Of a stretch of DNA of 64,000 bases, positions 62,364 through 64,000 are shown piece after piece. The notes beneath the pieces are model-generated. The model was not told the DNA's origin and did no database searches. It was given only the letters and a program-made list of their open reading frames with translations. Made by a program: the position numbers and the translations under genes. The stretch spans positions 310,001 through 374,000 of the forward strand of contig NZ_MWFK01000001.1 of the NCBI RefSeq assembly GCF_002078175.1, given 5' to 3'. Position 1 is the stretch's first letter. Every line of letters starts with the position of its first letter. The stretch comes from Streptomyces sp. M41(2017). Its GTDB lineage: Bacteria > Actinomycetota > Actinomycetes > Streptomycetales > Streptomycetaceae.

Positions 62364-62559
62364 GTCACCTCAGGCGCTGGTGGTCTCTTACACCACCGTT
62401 TCACCCTTACCGGGAACCGGAGTTCTCGGCGGTCTGTTTTCTGTGGCACTGTCCCGCGGGTCACCCCGGGTGGCCGTTAGCCACCACCCTGCCCTGTGGA
62501 GCCCGGACGTTCCTCGGGAAGGTCCACAAGGACCTCCACGCGGCCGCCCGCCCGGCTCG
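62157..62559 (-). ncRNA. rnpB: RNase P RNA (M1 RNA), bacterial class A
   Basis: On the minus strand the sequence runs from CGAGCCGGGCGGGCGGCC (5' end, about 62559) to CAGCCTGACTCGTC (about 62160), whose GACTCG end pairs back with the start. Hallmarks of RNase P RNA are GAGGAACGTCCGGGCTCC near the 5' end, AGGGTGAAACGGTGGTGTAAGAGACC in the middle (given as GGTGAAACGG plus GTAAGAGACC), CGGGTAGACCGC and ACAAAACCCGGCGTACAG near the 3' end. Length of about 400 nt fits Streptomyces. It matures tRNA 5' ends. Both flanking reading frames run into it; exact ends are approximate. Confidence 0.95.
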
Positions 62560-63457
62560 TCTGCCGTGTCGACCATGGTACCGGCCGGACGGGGCGGCGC
62601 GGACCGGTGGCCGCCGTCGCGAGGACCGAGCCCGCCAGGATGAGGGTGAAGGAGACCATCACGGCCGTGGTCAGCGACTCGTCGAGGAACAGTGCGCCCG
62701 CCGCCACGGCCACCGCCGGGTTGACGTACGTGATCACCGTCGCCCGCGTCGGGCCCGCCTCCCTGATCAGCTCCAGGAACGCGACGAACGCGATCGCCGT
62801 GCAGATGACGCCGAGGCCCGCGAGGGCGGCCAGGGCGTGGGCGGACGGGACGGCGTCGGGACGGGTGAGGACCGCCGCGGGGGCGTAGACCAGGGCCGCC
62901 AGCGCCAGGCAGGGGGCCGTCAGGTGGAGCGAGGGCACGTCCTTGAGGCGGCGGGCCGCGATCACCGGCGCCGTCGCGTAGCCGACGACCGTGAGCAGCA
63001 CCTCCGCGAGCGACCGGGTGTCGCCGCCGGTCAGGTGCGGGACCGTGAGGACCGCGACGCCGGACAGGCCGAGGGCGAGGCCGATGACGCGCCGGGCGCC
63101 GAGGCGCTCCGTGTCGCCGAGGAGGCGGGCCGCGGCGACGCCGACGATCGGCACCCCGGCGATCAGCAGGCCGGCGGTGGAGCTGGACAGGTGGCGTTCG
63201 GCGTCCGTGAGGGTCCACCACGGGACGATGACCTCGATGCATGCGAAGGCCAGCATCGGGCGCCAGTGGGCCCGCACCGTCCGGGTCAGGCCGCCCTGGC
63301 GGATCGCGAAGGGCAGCAGCAGCGCCGCACCGATCGCACAACGCGTGAACACCACCACCGACGGAGACACCTCGTCCACCGCCACTTTGATCATCAGGTA
63401 GGGGATGCCCCAGACCACTCCCATCAGGGAGAACAGGAGCCAGCCACGTGCAGTCAT
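62477..63457 (-). CDS. EamA family (DMT superfamily) exporter
   Basis: The 326-residue protein has ten predicted helices in two EamA repeats (first LFSLMGVVWGIPYLMIKVAV; second ending YVNPAVAVAAGALFLDESLT). EamA proteins export amino acids, nucleosides or drugs. The last 27 residues are encoded by the first 83 nt of rnpB on the same strand, so the stop codon lies within the RNA gene. It starts 75 nt downstream of the AraC-type gene, which may control it. Confidence 0.9.
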   Translation of the reverse strand: MTARGWLLFSLMGVVWGIPYLMIKVAVDEVSPSVVVFTRCAIGAALLLPFAIRQGGLTRTVRAHWRPMLAFACIEVIVPWWTLTDAERHLSSSTAGLLIAGVPIVGVAAARLLGDTERLGARRVIGLALGLSGVAVLTVPHLTGGDTRSLAEVLLTVVGYATAPVIAARRLKDVPSLHLTAPCLALAALVYAPAAVLTRPDAVPSAHALAALAGLGVICTAIAFVAFLELIREAGPTRATVITYVNPAVAVAAGALFLDESLTTAVMVSFTLILAGSVLATAATGPRRPVRPVPWSTRQTSRAGGRVEVLVDLPEERPGSTGQGGG

Positions 63458-63532
63458 ACGCGCAGTCTCGGGCTGTCGGGGGTCGACCGTCTTGAACGTC
63501 GTTGCGCCGCCGTCACCGGCCGACGCCCCCTG

Positions 63533-64000
63533 TCATCGCGCGACCACGCTCGCGCGGTACGCCGCCGGGGTCACCCCGAGCACCCGGCGGAACCAGCGTG
63601 TCAGGTGCGCCTGGTCCGCGAAGCCGACGAGGCCGGCCACCTCGGCGGGGCGCAGCCCGGACTCCAGGAGCCGGCGGGCCCGCTGGACGCGGTGCTGGGC
63701 CAGCCAGGCGTACGGGGGTAGTCCCACGGTCGTACGGAAGGCGCGCAGGAGCTGGTAGCGGGACAGGCCGAGGTCGGCCGCGAGGACGGTGAGGGAGGGC
63801 GGGGCCTGGAGCTCGCCGGCGAGGCGGTCCCGTACGACGGTGGCGATGCCGGCCGCGCCGGGGATCCCGTCGCGGTCCGGGCGGGCCGTGGAGTGGCGTC
63901 GGGCGAGCGCGGCGAGCAGCCACGGGAAGCGTGACTCGGCCTCCAAGGGGTCCGGGCAGGCGCTCAGTTCGGTGTGGGCGGCGCGCAGCGCGGCGGCGAG
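63533..64000 (-). CDS. AraC family transcriptional regulator, C-terminal part
   Basis: The gene is cut by the right edge; 155 codons are present. The C-terminal double HTH is complete: LTVLAADLGLSRYQLLRAFR, then AEVAGLVGFADQAHLTRWFR and GVTPAAYR. The upstream part reads on in frame to the window edge. It is co-directional with the EamA gene and probably regulates it, as AraC-EamA or AraC-LysE pairs often do. Confidence 0.9.
   Translation of the reverse strand, partial: LAAALRAAHTELSACPDPLEAESRFPWLLAALARRHSTARPDRDGIPGAAGIATVVRDRLAGELQAPPSLTVLAADLGLSRYQLLRAFRTTVGLPPYAWLAQHRVQRARRLLESGLRPAEVAGLVGFADQAHLTRWFRRVLGVTPAAYRASVVAR

Overview
The window is a very GC-rich chromosomal segment from an actinomycete, almost certainly a Streptomyces. 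The main reasons are the strong G/C bias at third codon positions, many GTG and TTG starts, a SARP/AfsR-type regulator, a LAL-type LuxR regulator, F420 enzymology, DmdR/IdeR-type iron boxes, and an RNase P RNA of the actinobacterial type. It looks like core or near-core chromosome: no insertion sequence, prophage, CRISPR array or tRNA gene was seen. I call 53 protein genes (two cut by the window edges) and rnpB.

Layout. 0-5 kb: end of a DUF305 gene, a secreted sedolisin (S53) protease, and glutamine-dependent NAD synthetase. 5-11 kb: an MFS exporter, a membrane-linked endonuclease/exonuclease/phosphatase protein, a DHA2 multidrug exporter with a downstream TetR gene and a clear operator, and panB. 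11-17 kb: a DrrA/DrrB-type ABC exporter preceded by a striking 11-bp-phased array of TGTCGG-like boxes and followed by a convergent SARP-NB-ARC-TPR regulator. 17-23 kb: site-2-protease-like protein, F420:NADPH oxidoreductase, sialidase, a SIS-like protein, MFS_3 exporter and methionine aminopeptidase.

23.4-36 kb is an iron and heme acquisition region. It contains heme oxygenase, a PhzF-like protein, two HtaA-type surface heme-binding proteins (one ending in an LAxTG sortase signal), the HmuTUV heme ABC importer, and EfeO-EfeB-EfeU. Iron boxes stand before heme oxygenase, between htaA and hmuT, and (degenerate) before efeO. Heme would be caught at the wall, imported by HmuTUV and opened by heme oxygenase or deferrochelatase EfeB, while EfeUOB takes up elemental iron.

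36-53 kb holds mostly single metabolic, envelope and transport genes: a prim-pol-like protein, TetR, a DDAH-like hydrolase, Rsm22-type methyltransferase, a beta-lactamase-fold hydrolase coupled to a Bcr/CflA exporter, Gfo/Idh, PhoD, SDR, D-Ala-D-Ala carboxypeptidase, a MacB/FtsX-type ABC pair, aldo/keto reductase, an NTF2-like protein and DoxX. Several intergenic tandem repeats lie here. 53-64 kb: MazG-like and DUF3616 proteins, a divergent pair of LuxR-type regulators, an overlapping phosphotransferase/CorA-like pair, rnpB, an EamA exporter and a partial AraC regulator. rnpB is overlapped at both ends by the flanking reading frames.

Many genes here have a TAnnnT -10 hexamer 6-9 nt before the start codon and no Shine-Dalgarno sequence, so leaderless translation appears common. 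All functions are read from motifs and family knowledge; no database search was possible.
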